A stretch of 64,000 bases of DNA from Eonycteris spelaea (lineage: Eukaryota > Chordata > Mammalia > Chiroptera > Pteropodidae): the NCBI GenBank assembly GCA_003508835.1, contig PUFA01000118.1, forward strand, positions 186,001 to 250,000, given 5' to 3'. Position numbers and translations under genes: made by a program. The notes beneath the pieces are model-generated. The model had not been told where the DNA came from. It was given only the letters and a program-made list of their open reading frames with translations, and did not search any database. Positions 22,721-34,294 of this stretch are shown here, piece by piece. Numbering within the stretch: the first letter of the stretch is position 1; each line of letters begins with the position of its first letter.

Positions 22721-23104
22721 TGTTACAGACAAATTGTGTCCCCTAAAAATTCATATGTTGAAGCCTTAATCCCCAGTACCTCAGAATGTGACTGTATTTG
22801 AAGATAAAGACTTTAAAGAGGTGATTAAGGTAAAATGAGGTCATATGGGTGGGCCCCTAATCCAATATGACTGGTGCATTTATAAGAAAAGGAGATTAGG
22901 ACATAGTCACACACAGAAGGAAGATTGTGTGAAGATACAACAAGAAGACAGACACTTAGAAGCCAAGGAGCGATGCCTCAGAAGAAACTACCTGCTAACT
23001 TGTGGATTTCAGAATTCTAATCTCTAGGACTGTGAGAAAATAAGTTGTTATTTAATCCAACCAGTTTGCAGTACTTTTTTTAGCATCTCTAACAAATAAA
23101 TACA
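22721..23104 (+). mobile_element. MaLR solo LTR (MLT1-like)
   Basis: Starts TGTTACAGACAAATTGTGTC and runs through ATTCATATGTTGAAGCCTTA, CCCCAGTACCTCAGAATGTG, GAGGTGATTAAGGTAAAATG, GGGTGGGCCCCTAATCCAAT and TTTATAAGAAAAGGAGATTA to an end near AACAAATAAATACA. It is the best-preserved MaLR LTR in the window. The 60-codon frame at 22845 is internal noise. Confidence 0.9.
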
Positions 23105-23109
23105 ACCTC

Positions 23110-24810
23110 TTTGGCGGACTTCTGTCTAGATGCCCAGTGGCTTTTCTAAATACAATAAAAGCCCTTCTTAACAACCAATCACAGGCAGTGAGTCTGGGTG
23201 GCCTCTAGAGCAGGGAGATGGTGCCCGGAGCTGGTGGAGGGGATGCCCTTTTCCTCTACACCTCCCATAATCCATACTTGTTCTGGATTCATAGAAAATA
23301 GAAACCAAATTATTGTAACAGAAATATTCCCTCTGCCTTACGCTTTCCTGAAATGCTCTGCTCTCACAGGCCAGTCACGCTCCTTTGAGCAGGTCACGAT
23401 TTTAACAGGGAAGAGACATTGCTAACACATCCCTCTTGGGACACAGGAATGTGTTTCTGCCTTTGAAAATGAGTCCTGACTTATGTGTAACACATCAAGC
23501 AACACAATTATTTCTGTTTTAATAACACAAAAGAGCTCTCTTGAAAGAGTTATGAAGCATTTACAAACATAAGCAAGTCAAATAAAAATAAAGGTTTTTT
23601 TTCTCCTACAGTCTATCTTTCTCTGTAATTTCATAACTGTGATTCATTTTTCTCTCTCAGGGATGATGTGAGTTACATAGGTAGAGTACTTGGAAAGCAG
23701 CAATTATCTCCTTAATACTGAATATACCTACATAAATTCTATGAAACTAGATTGTTTGAAAGATTTAATAGCATTATTGAAGAAATTATGTGCCTAGCAA
23801 ATGAAAAGCTAATCAACTGGACCAAAAAGGTTGTAAATTTTCTTTTTGTTCTTAGTTGTAAACAATGAAAAATGCTCAGATTCAACCACCTATCCTTTCT
23901 AATAATTTTCTATGGAAGGCAATAGTGATTGGCTAATTCTAATGATATTCCAGCCCCGCTCTCCTTTGCCTGTCTTCATTATAGTCTATAAACATCAAAT
24001 ACTTTCTAATGGCCCTTGCATTAGCATGAAATGAAAGTAATGTTTCTGGTATGAGGGATGGAGTGGTTTCTAGAAAAGTGTTTATATTCTTGATTTTAAA
24101 AAATCAATAGGATTGCACCATCCTATTTTTTTTCCACTTCAATCTGCATGTGATGCTTGGAATTGTGCAGCCTTCTTGTGACTAAGAGGTAATGCACATA
24201 AATATGAATGACTAACATTAAGGAAAGTCTAATAGAAAGACAGGGAAAAAATATTGAGTCTCGATAGTGTCGCTGAGAAACTAAATCTAATACTATCAAC
24301 CATTTGCCTCCAGACTTTCTTTTATACGAGAAAAATAAACCCTATCAATTTAAGATGCTGTTTGTTGAATATTTTGCTACATCCAACAAATGAAATTATT
24401 CCTCATTAATTATTGTCCCCAATTACTCGCTCACACTATTGCCTATGAGAGGATTGTACATCATCACCTGTTATCATGTAATTGGCAATGGTGCTTCAAT
24501 GTGGAAGGCAAAAACATCCTGTCCCCACTGCTGTTGGGCTTAGCTATGTCATGCACTTTGGTCAAGAGGCATCAACAGTTTCCCCCAACCATCTTGTTCT
24601 TTTCCCTCTGCCACAAGACCAAGATGGTTTCATGCCATAAAAATGCCATGAAAATGGTTTCTCCTTCAACATGTATCATAAAAAAAAGGCACATGAAGAA
24701 GAGACACAGGAGCCAACTCCTGATAACTCATATATAACATGAGTGAGGTCTGTGGGTTACTCATTACCACAATTCGTTACAAAGCACACAAATACAAAAT
24801 CAATACCAGC
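23110..24810. other. Unassigned stretch, with weak LTR-like block near 24530
   Basis: No clear family. At 24530-24600 the phrase CTGTTGGGCTTAGCTATGTC resembles the ancient LTR-like family seen better at 24820 and 42275. A 115-codon plus-strand frame at 24390-24737 crosses it and has no recognisable domain. Confidence 0.4.
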
Positions 24811-24819
24811 ATGGGTGTG

Positions 24820-25030
24820 GCCATGTAATATGCTTAACCAATAGATTATAACTGAAAGTGATATAAGTGAGGAGGCAAATTTTTGGAGTATTTCTACATG
24901 TTTCTTGCTATTTTCTCTTTGCCATGAGAATGACTTGTCTGGATCTCAGAATGAGAAGAAATTAGAAAGAGGCCATGATGACCAACCTGCAATGGGTAGT
25001 GTGAATAAGAAATAAATGTTACTACAATCA
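24820..25030 (+). mobile_element. Ancient LTR-like repeat, same family as 42275
   Basis: Contains GCTTAACCAATAGATTATAA, CTCTTTGCCATGAGAATGAC and GTGAATAAGAAATAAATGTT. This is the order of a common old mammalian repeat (GCTTTGGCCAATGGGATG, then a CATGAGAAG block, then GAATAAATG). I remember the consensus but not its name with confidence. A second, fuller copy lies at 42275-42680. Confidence 0.5.
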
Positions 25031-25034
25031 GTAA

Positions 25035-25300
25035 GACTGTTTAGGCTGTCATGGTAAAGCTAAATGATATATGTGTTTCTTAATTTTCTTTCTATTTTTC
25101 ATTAGCCTTTCTTAAACCATAGCCATTGTGTCTAGTCCCAGGGAAATGAATAGGAGACAGGGGGTCACAAAAGACAGATTAATAAGAGAACTATAAGCCG
25201 ATGTTTATTACCATGGATTGTTCACATATACATGGGTGTACTCAGTGATGAATAACTCAAAAAGGTGGTTAGAACTTGGGCTTATACAACATATTAACGA
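25035..25300. other. Unassigned short stretch
   Basis: No repeat, exon or RNA gene recognised. Confidence 0.4.
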
Positions 25301-25333
25301 CAATAACAACAACAACAACAACAACAACAACAA
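25301..25333 (+). repeat. (CAA)n microsatellite
   Basis: About ten CAA/AAC units with one early interruption, ending in an A-run. Confidence 0.9.
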
Positions 25334-25334
25334 G

Positions 25335-26420
25335 AAAAAACTAGGAAATTTTCAGAGAAGTGACAAGGCAAAAGAAAAGGACTTTGAATTTTGATAGGTG
25401 GCAAATAATAGGTAGTCAAATATGGGGAAACTAATGGTAGATAAGGGCTAATGTCAGCAAAAATTGTCACCTAGATTTCTCTGGGTCCATCTCTAGGCTG
25501 TTAAGGGTCTAGAGTTTTCTCCAGTGATCAACTTCTGTCCTTCTTGGTGCAGAGGAAAATGGGAACACCTTTGCATATTTATGTCCTGCTTTTAGGCAAA
25601 GAGGGAAGACAGAGAGCTTTTCTTGTATTTGATGCTTCTCAATTGCTTTAAGCTCAAAATAATCCTTATGTCAAAGTGGCATATTTGGGGTGGCACATTC
25701 TGCTATCTTTCATATTGTGTTATCTAAAGAGGATAAAGAGCTTTGTCAAAGACTGAGCAGTCTCCTCTGCGTGGAAGGTAGAATAGTTCCTCCAATATCC
25801 ACTAGGTCACTACACACCTGACCTTCTAAAGATTTCATGCTGATTACACTTCAATAACCAGAAAAATACGGAAATGACTTCTCTACCTGCCCTAACTGTG
25901 AATTCAGTATGTCAAGACTTTTTTTCTTCCAGCTCCCTATTTTCTACCCATACCCTTCCTGCTCCTTCCCCTGTAGGTGGGCAGTTTATTAAGCTAGAGC
26001 AAAGCATCTTTGTTAGCACAAAAATACAGAGAGATTGTGCTACAGGGGCACAATCTCTTTGGCAACAGGAGCCAGAGAAAGGGCATTTTGTTTTGAGCTG
26101 TCCTACTCTGAAGAAGCTAGAGACAGAAGTCTCTCTAGTGATCACAATAGATGTAGCCATCATTGGTCACTCAGGGGAAGATGACCGGGAAAAAACCACC
26201 TGGAGGTGATGGTGAGGAAGAGAGGAAGACTTGGGAGTTGGGACTTCAGGACAATCATCCAGGAGTAAAAAGACCACTTGTGAGTCAGTTAGTGCTGCTC
26301 TATTATCACAGCGCACCAGCGATTCTCAACAATGTTCAATGATCAAATATTTCTCTATGTAAAACATCTTTTATTTTTTTTAATCTAAATTCTAAATCAT
26401 TGTTACAGTTTCTATTGAGC
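25335..26420. other. Unassigned stretch containing a perfect short hairpin
   Basis: No named repeat. Overlapping frames of 111 codons (plus, 25874-26209) and 83 codons (minus, 25912-26163) have no recognisable domain. A short inverted repeat lies at 26027-26061 and is described separately. Confidence 0.4.
26027..26061. repeat. 14-bp-stem inverted repeat
   Basis: Left arm CAGAGAGATTGTGC at 26027-26040, loop TACAGGG, right arm GCACAATCTCTTTG at 26048-26061. All 14 positions pair, one of them as a G-T pair. The stem is too short to be called a microRNA precursor. It could be chance or part of an unrecognised transposon. Confidence 0.7.
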
Positions 26421-26424
26421 ATTT

Positions 26425-27300
26425 TTTAATTGTGGTAAAATACCCATAATATAAAAGTTACCATCTTAACTACTTTTAAGAATATAATTCACTTTAGTAT
26501 TAAGTAAGCATTGTTGTGTAATCATCGGCATTATCTACCTCCAGAATTCTCTTCATCTTGCAAATTGAAACTCTGTACCCATTAAACACCAACTTCCTTT
26601 TCCCCTCTCTTAGTTCATGGCAACTACCATTTTGCTTTGTTTCTATAAGTTTGACTATTCTGGGTACCTCATACAAGTAAGAATCTACAATATTTGTCCT
26701 TCTGTGACTAGCTTATTTCACTTAGCATAATGCCCTCAAGTTTTATTCATGTTGTAGCATGTTTCAGAATTCCTTTTAAGGCTAAATAATATTCCATTGT
26801 ATGTATATACTACATTTCATTTATTGATTCATCTGTCAATAGACATTTGACTGTTGAGAATAATGTTGTTGTGAATATGGGTGTACAATTATATCTCTAA
26901 GACTGTTTTTAATTCTTTGGGGTATATATGCAGAAGTGGAATTGATGGATAATATCCTAATCTTTTGAAGGATTACAACACTATTTTCCATAATGGCCAC
27001 ACAATTTTTCCCAGCAACAATGCATGAGTTCCAATTTCTTCACATGCTCACCAACACTATTATTTGCTGTTTTTTGTTTTGTTTGTTTGTTTCTTTCTTT
27101 GTTTTTTATAACAGCCACTCTAATGATCCTAAAGCATGTGAGGTGGTATATCATAATGATTAGCCACATTGAGCATCTTTTTATGTGTCTATTGGCTATT
27201 CGCGCATCTTCTTTGGAGAAATATTCATTCAAATTTTTTACCTATTTTTAATTGGGTTGTTTGGTTTTTGGTGTTGAGTTGATGACTTTTAGGTTTTGTT
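26425..27300 (-). mobile_element. L1M 3' end, antisense
   Basis: Reversed L1M 3' UTR order: AATTGTGGTAAAATACCCAT, CTACCTCCAGAATTCTCTTC, GACTATTCTGGGTACCTCAT, TAATATTCCATTGTATGTAT, GCAGAAGTGGAATTGATGGA and CACATTGAGCATCTTTTTAT. A T/G-rich expansion (GTTTTGTTTGTTTGTTTC, about 27070-27100) sits inside. The 83-codon minus-strand frame at 26981-27232 is L1 ORF2-end debris. Confidence 0.9.
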
Positions 27301-27304
27301 TCAA

Positions 27305-28305
27305 GTTAGGATGTTTTTTATTATTCATTCTTTATTTAGAAATAAAACACATTGTATTCCATAAGGAAGTTAATTCAGAAAACTTCTAGTTTACAGGTTG
27401 GCCCCTCAACATGGGCAGACTCAAGTATATAAATTCATTTGGAAGATATGTTTATAATAGGAAGGTTCCAGGTTACTTCAGGTTCAGTTTAGTTGTCCAG
27501 AGCTTGGAGAACATATCCTGCATTTAAATAATATTTTCTAAATAAACCATGATAGCACAATGATTGTGAAAACAAAGAAATAGAACTTGAGTTACTTAAA
27601 TTTTGCCACCCTGTATGACCAGTTGGAATTTTTAAATTCCAACTAAAATTTAAAACAGGGATAAGCACAACATTTTTATTTGGTAAATGTAAATATTAGT
27701 TTATGCATGAAAAATTTTACTGGAATTGAATAATATCTTTAAATTTGAAATTTATTTTTAATTCTTAAAGAATGAATCATGAAATAAAGTGTTATCTTTT
27801 TGATGCTTACCTGAATTGGACCTTTTGCAGACATTTTTGTCTTATTATATTTTATTTAATATTATTGTTTTTATTTGCATAATTAAAGAGAGTCAATAAA
27901 ATAAAATGCTTATTGTCTATGTCTCTTTTTTGGTCATTGTTATTACATGTGTCATTTCAAGATTATTACCGAAAATAGTTGTATCTGCTTTTTTCTAATG
28001 CTCTATCTCAGTAACAAATTTTGAGATTTTGATATACAACCTGCTATACTAAAAGCCAAATCGCATTTGTGACACGAAGAAGACTACCTAGCGTTTGGAA
28101 TAAGAAAAATTGTACTAACCTGTGTTTCCATCATTTGTTTTTTATTAGTCATTGCAGGAACTGCAGTTGGGAGATGGTAATGACCATTTCACAGAGTCTG
28201 GAGGAGGTGTAAATGAGATAAAATATTTGCATAATCTAAAGCACACATACACACAATAAAAATTACCCATGTTATTATTTCAAATGATTAGAAATTTTAA
28301 ACACT
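27305..28305. other. Unassigned AT-rich stretch, 1 kb
   Basis: No recognisable repeat or exon. A small symmetrical run GTTGGAATTTTTAAATTCCAACT lies near 27622-27644 and reads as a short imperfect palindrome. Confidence 0.45.
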
Positions 28306-28314
28306 TAGATTAAT

Positions 28315-28560
28315 TAGATTGGTAATTGCAACTCACATTTTTTGAACTATGTATATAAACATTTTACATGTCTTAACTCATCTAAGTCTTAACAGGTAGT
28401 TTATGTTAATCAATTCATTTCCAAATGAGGCAACAGAAGCACAAAAAAAATTCAGGAACTCACTGTAGGTCACATGGCTAGTGAGAGTAATAAAATGGTA
28501 ACCCAAGTAGATGGCTGCAGAGTTTTCACACTTAAGGAAATTGTGTGATGCCCACAGCCT
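28315..28560 (-). mobile_element. MIR SINE, antisense
   Basis: Reversed MIR order: TTTACATGTCTTAACTCATC, a worn CAATTCATTTCCAAATGAGG block, then GAACTCACTGTAGGTCACAT and GGCTAGTGAGAGTAATAAAA. The consensus has AGATGAGGAAACTGAGGC and AAGGTCACACAGCTAGTAAG at these places. Old and diverged. Confidence 0.75.
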
Positions 28561-28734
28561 TGAACTTGATTGATAGAGGAGACTCCCAGCCCTATAATGA
28601 ATATATTAGAAAGAATATGAATCTTCTTTCAAATACTATTGTTAGACCTCTTGAGAGATGGGGCATCTATCACGATTTTAGAGGCATGTTTTAGAAGAAG
28701 AAAGGGATTCATTATATGTTGAACAGTTAAATGA

Positions 28735-28900
28735 ATGTTCTTTTAAGTATTTTACAACCACATGAAACAGATATCATTATTTCCATTTTACAGATAAGAA
28801 ACAAAGACTTAGAGAGATGAAATAATTCATAGATTCATAGATTTAGGGATAATATTATGGTTCAAACTCATATAAGCAGCTCTTTCCCTAAGCCACATTT
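28735..28900 (-). mobile_element. MIR SINE, antisense (second copy)
   Basis: CATTATTTCCATTTTACAGA then TAAGAAACAAAGACTTAGAG and GGTTCAAACTCATATAAGC follow the reversed MIR consensus. It lies about 180 bases from another MIR in the same orientation. Confidence 0.75.
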
Positions 28901-28904
28901 CTCA

Positions 28905-31080
28905 AAACATTTAAGATCTTGCAGTCGGGAGTGGTATAGGACATGATTACACCTTACATTTCAGAAAAAAAGAGAAATTAGCAAGGTGTTTTTACTACTG
29001 CAGTGAAATATTATGTAACATTAGTACCCTTAATAGATATCTAAAACTGGAATTTCTTTTCTTAAATATAGAATTAAAAACAGTGGTAAAGGGCAAGAAA
29101 ATGCATGGGATATTCCTCATGAAATAATGAAAACTACAAAACTGTCAGAGAATCATAACGATAAAGCTTTCTATACTAATGGATGACCATTCACTCATAA
29201 TTTCAACCACATCAGTGAAAACCAACAGTTGCCTCTGATTTTTTAATCCTTTTCTGACCGGGCTGCCTCAAAGTGTTCTTAAATTAGGTGCTAGTTAAGT
29301 TAACATTCCTAATGAATGGCCCTTCTGAAGTAATGATGTAGCAATAACTACCTGAGGACACATTTAATAATGAGAGAAAGTTCTGGAAACTTAATAAGGG
29401 ACAACAAATGCATTAACAAAAATTGAAGAAAAGTCACCAATTTATAAACATTTTCTTTAGAATTATAAAAACCTATCAGGAAAATTAACAATAACATCAA
29501 TGAATTGTCCTTTGGCTTTATAGGATAAAAAATTGAGAGAGTAAATTTATTTTCTAAATTTTATACATGTCCACACAGATGAGAAATCAAAGCGTATGTC
29601 TAAACACAGCGAAAAATATGTTTGTTTATCTACAAATGAGTACTATTTTCTTCCTTTTATTAGGGAAAGAATGCTCACATGTAAAATTTTTATGATTTAT
29701 ATTAAAGATTTAATATATTCAGGATGCAGAGCTATGTTTAAACTAGCAGTTATTTTACAGCCTTCTATAATAAAACATATTATTAATCAACCAAAAGTTT
29801 TGTTAAAATATAATGAGCCTGATGGTGCCACTTGTAGGTGAAAGGTCAAGCTAAAAATAAAACTCAGTCATTTTACAGAATTCTTAATAGAATTCATATC
29901 TTCATTTTCTGGGAATAGCAAAAGAAAAATAATCTGTTCTTGGGTATCCAGATATTATATTATTTCTTCCTACAGCAAATGAAAAAGAGAGTTCATGGGA
30001 AAGACTACTAGTCTTAAAATATGCAGACTTGAAACAAAATAAACCAGTGGCTAAGCTTCACCTTGATCTGTCTTTGGTGGGTGTCCAAAATCTAGGAATT
30101 GGGCCATGTCGGCCTCCAGGCTTTTATTTCTGTGGCCATTCTCTGCTTTGCAGCTACTATCACATCTGGAGCTTCCTCCATCTCCCCTCATCTTCAATTC
30201 GGGGATATCACAGAAGAGGGGTCCTGCAAAAAGCCAGTTCTTATCCCTGTCTCAAGACTACCGTGAGGCAATGTTGTGACTTATCCTCTGTGTCGCAATC
30301 TGCATAGGAGAGACAACGGAAGTCCGTATGGCTCAGATCAGCCACTGAAGTTTAAGTAGGCCCTTCTTAAACAAAAAGGTAACAGTTAAGTTAAATGAAA
30401 TTGCTTTCTGGAAGTTATCTTACATCTGGATGTAATACACAAAAGACAGATTTAGATTTAATAGAGAATTTTTTGGAAACCCTGAGGGTAGAGAAAGAAA
30501 GCATTTGGGAAAGAAAGGTGCAAAGCTTCAATTTTAATTGAGCAACATCTGCGGGAATACAAATTGAGGAGAGGGTAAGCAAATGCCGGGTTAGGGAAGT
30601 GTCTCCCCGGGATAGATCTGGGGAAAGTGAGGACATCTAGACTAACATTTTGATATTCTTGAATAATGTAATAGGAAAACAAAAAAGTAAATAAATATAT
30701 TAGGCTGCCTCTATAGTTAAAAAATTGGTCCATTCTCTCTTTATTGATTTTCAAAGTCAAGCCATTTCCCCTTAATGGTTTTTATTTTTTTTCTGCTGAC
30801 ATGGTCATGTTTATTGGACTCTCTTTTTATTTATTTACTTTTTTTACAACTCTTCGATTACAGTGTTAATTCCTATTACACCAGAAGACGGCCCTAGCAA
30901 GCACTACTTGCTGGTGTTCTATTCCTCCACCCCCAATTCAAAGGTCCTATGTAGCAGGGTAAAGGTTGAGCTGATGTAGTTCTACACTTCATTTCCTTTT
31001 CCCTTTTGTCTTAATATATTTGGTAATAGTGCACTTAGATTCCTTCTTCTAGATGAACAAAGCAAATTCACACACACAAC
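28905..31080. other. Unassigned stretch, about 2.2 kb
   Basis: No family is recognised. The interval 30030-30330 is GC-richer and has a 92-codon plus-strand frame with no visible domain; the minus-strand frames at 30415-30760 (73 and 100 codons) also lack features. An AT-rich tract at 30770-30850 could be an old L1 piece. Confidence 0.4.
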
Positions 31081-31084
31081 CCAC

Positions 31085-31240
31085 TCAGTCATTCAATTAA
31101 CAATTACTAGAACCGTATTGTGTTCCAGCACTCTGTTAGGCACTAATGAGATAAAGCAATCACATTAGGTACATGGAGCAGGCAGTGTCATCTTCATTTG
31201 CAGGCAATAAAACTACACTCCAGATTGGTAAATGGATGAA
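31085..31240 (-). mobile_element. Possible L2 3' end, antisense
   Basis: CAGTCATTCAATTAACAATT, then GTGTTCCAGCACTCTGTTAG and GCACTAATGAGATAAAGCA, resembles the reversed L2 terminus (CATTCAACAAATATTTATTG, then GTGCCAGGCACTGTTCTAGG). Confidence 0.6.
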
Positions 31241-31294
31241 GTGAGGCAAATGGGAAAAGCATGGGTAAAAGAGACTAACCGATTCAAATCAGTT

Positions 31295-31475
31295 ACTAAT
31301 TAAGGGACTCTGAATTTATGATTTAATCTCTGTAAGCCTCAATTTTCTCATCTACAGCATATAGACATTGATAGTAACCTCAGAGTGGATTCTGAAGATA
31401 AAATCAGACACTACGTGCAAAATGTCTCATACAGTGGTGGCACATAGTGTGCACTCTGTAAGGGACAGTCGTCAT
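31295..31475 (+). mobile_element. MIR SINE
   Basis: TTTAATCTCTGTAAGCCTCA, ATTTTCTCATCTACAGCATA and CAGTGGTGGCACATAGTGTG follow the MIR order (TAACCTCTCTGTGCCTCAGT, TTTCCTCATCTGTAAAATG, then CAGTGCCTGGCACATAGTAA). The 68-codon frame at 31368-31574 lies partly inside it. Confidence 0.8.
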
Positions 31476-31514
31476 AGTAGTAGAGAGAGCCAAATGCTGT
31501 CACAGAAAGAAAAA

Positions 31515-31690
31515 AGACTGGGATCCTGCAAACATGTGCTCAAATCTTTGTTCTGCCCCTGGGAAAACAAGTAATTAAAATTCTGCCTTGGTGTCTCCTT
31601 AGCTATAAAATGATATAATCATATTTCCTACCTTCAAGGAGTATTAACAAAATTAAATGAAAAACAGCATATTTCCTAGTGAATCATATG
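31515..31690 (+). mobile_element. MIR SINE (adjacent second copy)
   Basis: GTGCTCAAATCTTTGTTCTG, AAACAAGTAATTAAAATTCT, CTTAGCTATAAAATGATATA and CCTACCTTCAAGGAGTATTA follow the same MIR order again. It lies about 40 bases from the previous MIR, in the same orientation. Confidence 0.7.
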
Positions 31691-31994
31691 TTGAGGGAAA
31701 GGTAATCCTGTATTTGTACAGCACACATTTTTGATGCCAAACATCATACTCTGCCCTAGGCTTATAGTTATTGAGAGCACTGAGACCTTGGATTATTTCA
31801 CTGCTACCTACCGTGACAGCAAGAAAGAGAAAATGAACACTCAAGTTCTCTGAATCAAATTTCTGTTTTCTCTTCTTTATACATCAATACTGCTTTGCAG
31901 AGGAAGGGGAGAAAAAGCATTATTTGAAACTGTAAGTATAATCTCATGAGTAACCAAAATAAATAAAGAAAAAAATAAAGAAAAAAAATGTATG

Positions 31995-32010
31995 TATATA
32001 TATATATATA

Positions 32011-32043
<33 letters not shown>

Positions 32044-32044
32044 G

Positions 32045-32080
<36 letters not shown>

Positions 32081-32081
32081 T
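31995..32081. repeat. Compound (TA)n-(GA)n microsatellite
   Basis: TA-rich run at 31995-32044 with single-base slips, followed directly by a GA run at 32045-32081 containing one AAAGACA interruption. Confidence 0.95.
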
Positions 32082-32084
32082 CTT

Positions 32085-33130
32085 TGTATATATGCAGAGA
32101 AAAATGACTAAAAGAAATATATCAAAATGCTGGTTAAGTTTGGTGTAATTATTGATTTAATTTCCTTTTAATTTCCTTGTAAAGCTTTCTTAATTTTTCA
32201 AAAATTTTACCAAAGAACATGTATTACTTTTATCATATGAAAAACAAAGACATTAAAATAAGAAAATATAGATATTTTCTAAAATTGAATTGAAAACACA
32301 TGAAATAATATAATTTCTCCTGAACCTTTCTACAACATCACTGGTTTAGTTTTTCATTCAACTCAGTTGGCTAACCTAACTCTGCAAACTCTTAGCTGGG
32401 CATATGCAAGTTTGCAGATCTTCATCAAGTTTAGGAAAGTAGATGACTATTTTAGAGATGTGATGGTCCATGTGAGAGTAAGGGGAAAGCTAAGCAGGTA
32501 GCTAAATTTTGGAAGTCATTTGGGGAGAAAATGACAAGTCCACTGGGAAAAAAATTCTGTCATTTTTGGAAGCAAAAAAATTTTAAGTCATATTCCCTGA
32601 AAAAGAAAATAAATGATTCTTATTGAGTTATGAAATGGTAGCCTTGTATAATAATTTATGAGCATTGTGTTGTAGGTATTTATTATAAAGTATTCAACTT
32701 CTACATGTAAAGGAAGGAAGTAACAGTTTGTGTAAATGGCAAATGCAGCCTGCTTGTTGTCTGTTTTTCCAGCTGAAGATAAGCAAGATCTGTGAATGCC
32801 CATGGTGGTGAGAGAATGTGCCAGCCATTCTTCTGCAACCAGGAAGAGAAGACACTGACCGAATCTGACCGAATACTTCATTTCCATGCTATAAAACACT
32901 GTGCAATGCCACGGCCACATTTAGTACGCCAAAGTACAAAAGGACACCTGTCATCCTCTTAAAACTATCAAGCACTGAGGAATGAAGCTGGGAGCAGAAC
33001 ATGTGGAATGTGCTTTTAACACACTTCTGGGTTCTCAGAACAAGCTGGGATTGGTTCTCATGAGCCCTACTCAGCTTCCAAGCATAGCCTTTTGCAGAAT
33101 TCTTTCAGAAATTGCTCTGCAGTAGTTTCC
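32085..33130. other. Unassigned AT-rich stretch
   Basis: No recognisable repeat or exon. A 110-codon minus-strand frame at 32588-32920 has no domain I can identify. Confidence 0.45.
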
Positions 33131-33170
33131 TGTGTGTGTGTGTGTGTGTGTGTGTGTACACACACACACA
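33131..33170. repeat. (TG)n/(CA)n palindromic microsatellite
   Basis: TG repeats at 33131-33157 switch to AC repeats at 33158-33170 with no spacer. The central 26 bases (33145-33170) form a perfect alternating purine-pyrimidine palindrome. Confidence 0.95.
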
Positions 33171-33174
33171 TATT

Positions 33175-34190
33175 TGGAAAGAGAAGCATTGTTTAAAACC
33201 ATCCCAAGCATTTCACTCTATAGCACAGGAAGTGTTTTTATCTTAAAGTGAGCAATTGCTTTCTGAGATGGGTAGTGATTTAACAATCAAAATCGGTTTG
33301 ATTTGGCTGATTTATTTTCCTGAAGAGAGTCTACATGCTATTAAGGGAGTGCGATCCTAATGACTACTGGCTTCATAGCTCCCATGTACACAGTCGCAAG
33401 ACCTGATGAACACCCTTCCCTACTGAAATAGATTCCACCTATTTATTCAAGAGTTCAGACAGTGTCCTCCCATGGGCCCACAAACCAACCAAGAAGCATC
33501 ATCTCATCTTCTCTACTCTCCACTCTTTATTCTGACCCCACCTGCCTTGTCTGCATAAAGCCACTTAGAAAAGCTTTATCACCATCACTGCACATAATGA
33601 AATCTCGCATTGTCCATGCCAAAAAGGCAGTTTCTGAGTGTCCCTAAAATGCATAGGCCTCAGCCCGCTAAAGTGTACAGAGTCCTGGGCAAAGCTAGAG
33701 GTAGTGGTCTTTCCCACTCTTATGACATGGCTCTTGAGACTGTCCCCTGAACAGTTCTGTTAACTCATAGCTTTTATTTTTTGCCCAAAGTAATTCCAGG
33801 TTTCTCATGAATATTACTTTTAAGTATCCATAGTCATGGTATCTCAAATGGAATCTGCAGAGTTCAAAGAGAGATAGTTGCCATAATATTCCCTCCATAT
33901 TCCACCACTCTCAACTAAAATCCCTCCCTCCTTCCTTCACCAATTGCATAAGTTCCCATGTGTTTTTCAATAGATTCAAGCAGATATTGGGTTGGAGAAG
34001 GAGAAGGTTGAGGAAGGAATGGAGGAAGAGGGGGATGTTTATATGAATAGTATCTTTGTCTCAGCTCAGCCAGATTAAGAGTCTCAGATATAAGATTAAG
34101 GAATATTGGTTTTTAACCGTACTCAAAGATGAAAGGTTCCATTGTTAGAATCATTCATCACACCTGACATTTGTCCCGTAGCTTAAACAA
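33175..34190. other. Unassigned stretch, 1 kb
   Basis: No recognisable repeat, exon or RNA gene. Short frames (61 and 67 codons) lack features. A purine-rich tract at 33995-34035 is G/A-only for short runs. Confidence 0.45.
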
Positions 34191-34194
34191 TACA

Positions 34195-34290
34195 TGGCAG
34201 AGTTCAGAGCCGTTGACCAGAAATCAGGACATTTTGATTTCAGTCCTAACTCTGTTCCTTTTTAGCCCATGAACACACCTGAGGTGAAAG
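34195..34290 (+). mobile_element. Partial MIR SINE
   Basis: CCGTTGACCAGAAATCAGGA then CATTTTGATTTCAGTCCTAA and CTCTGTTCC match the first half of MIR (GGACTAGGAGTCAGGAGACC, then GGGTTCTAGTCCCGGCTCTG). The second half is missing. Confidence 0.6.
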
Positions 34291-34294
34291 CACT

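Noticed and set aside
26310..26335. MER5-type DNA transposon end (CAGCGATTCTCAAC).
   Set aside because: Only the first few bases fit; the following sequence does not match and no opposite end was found.
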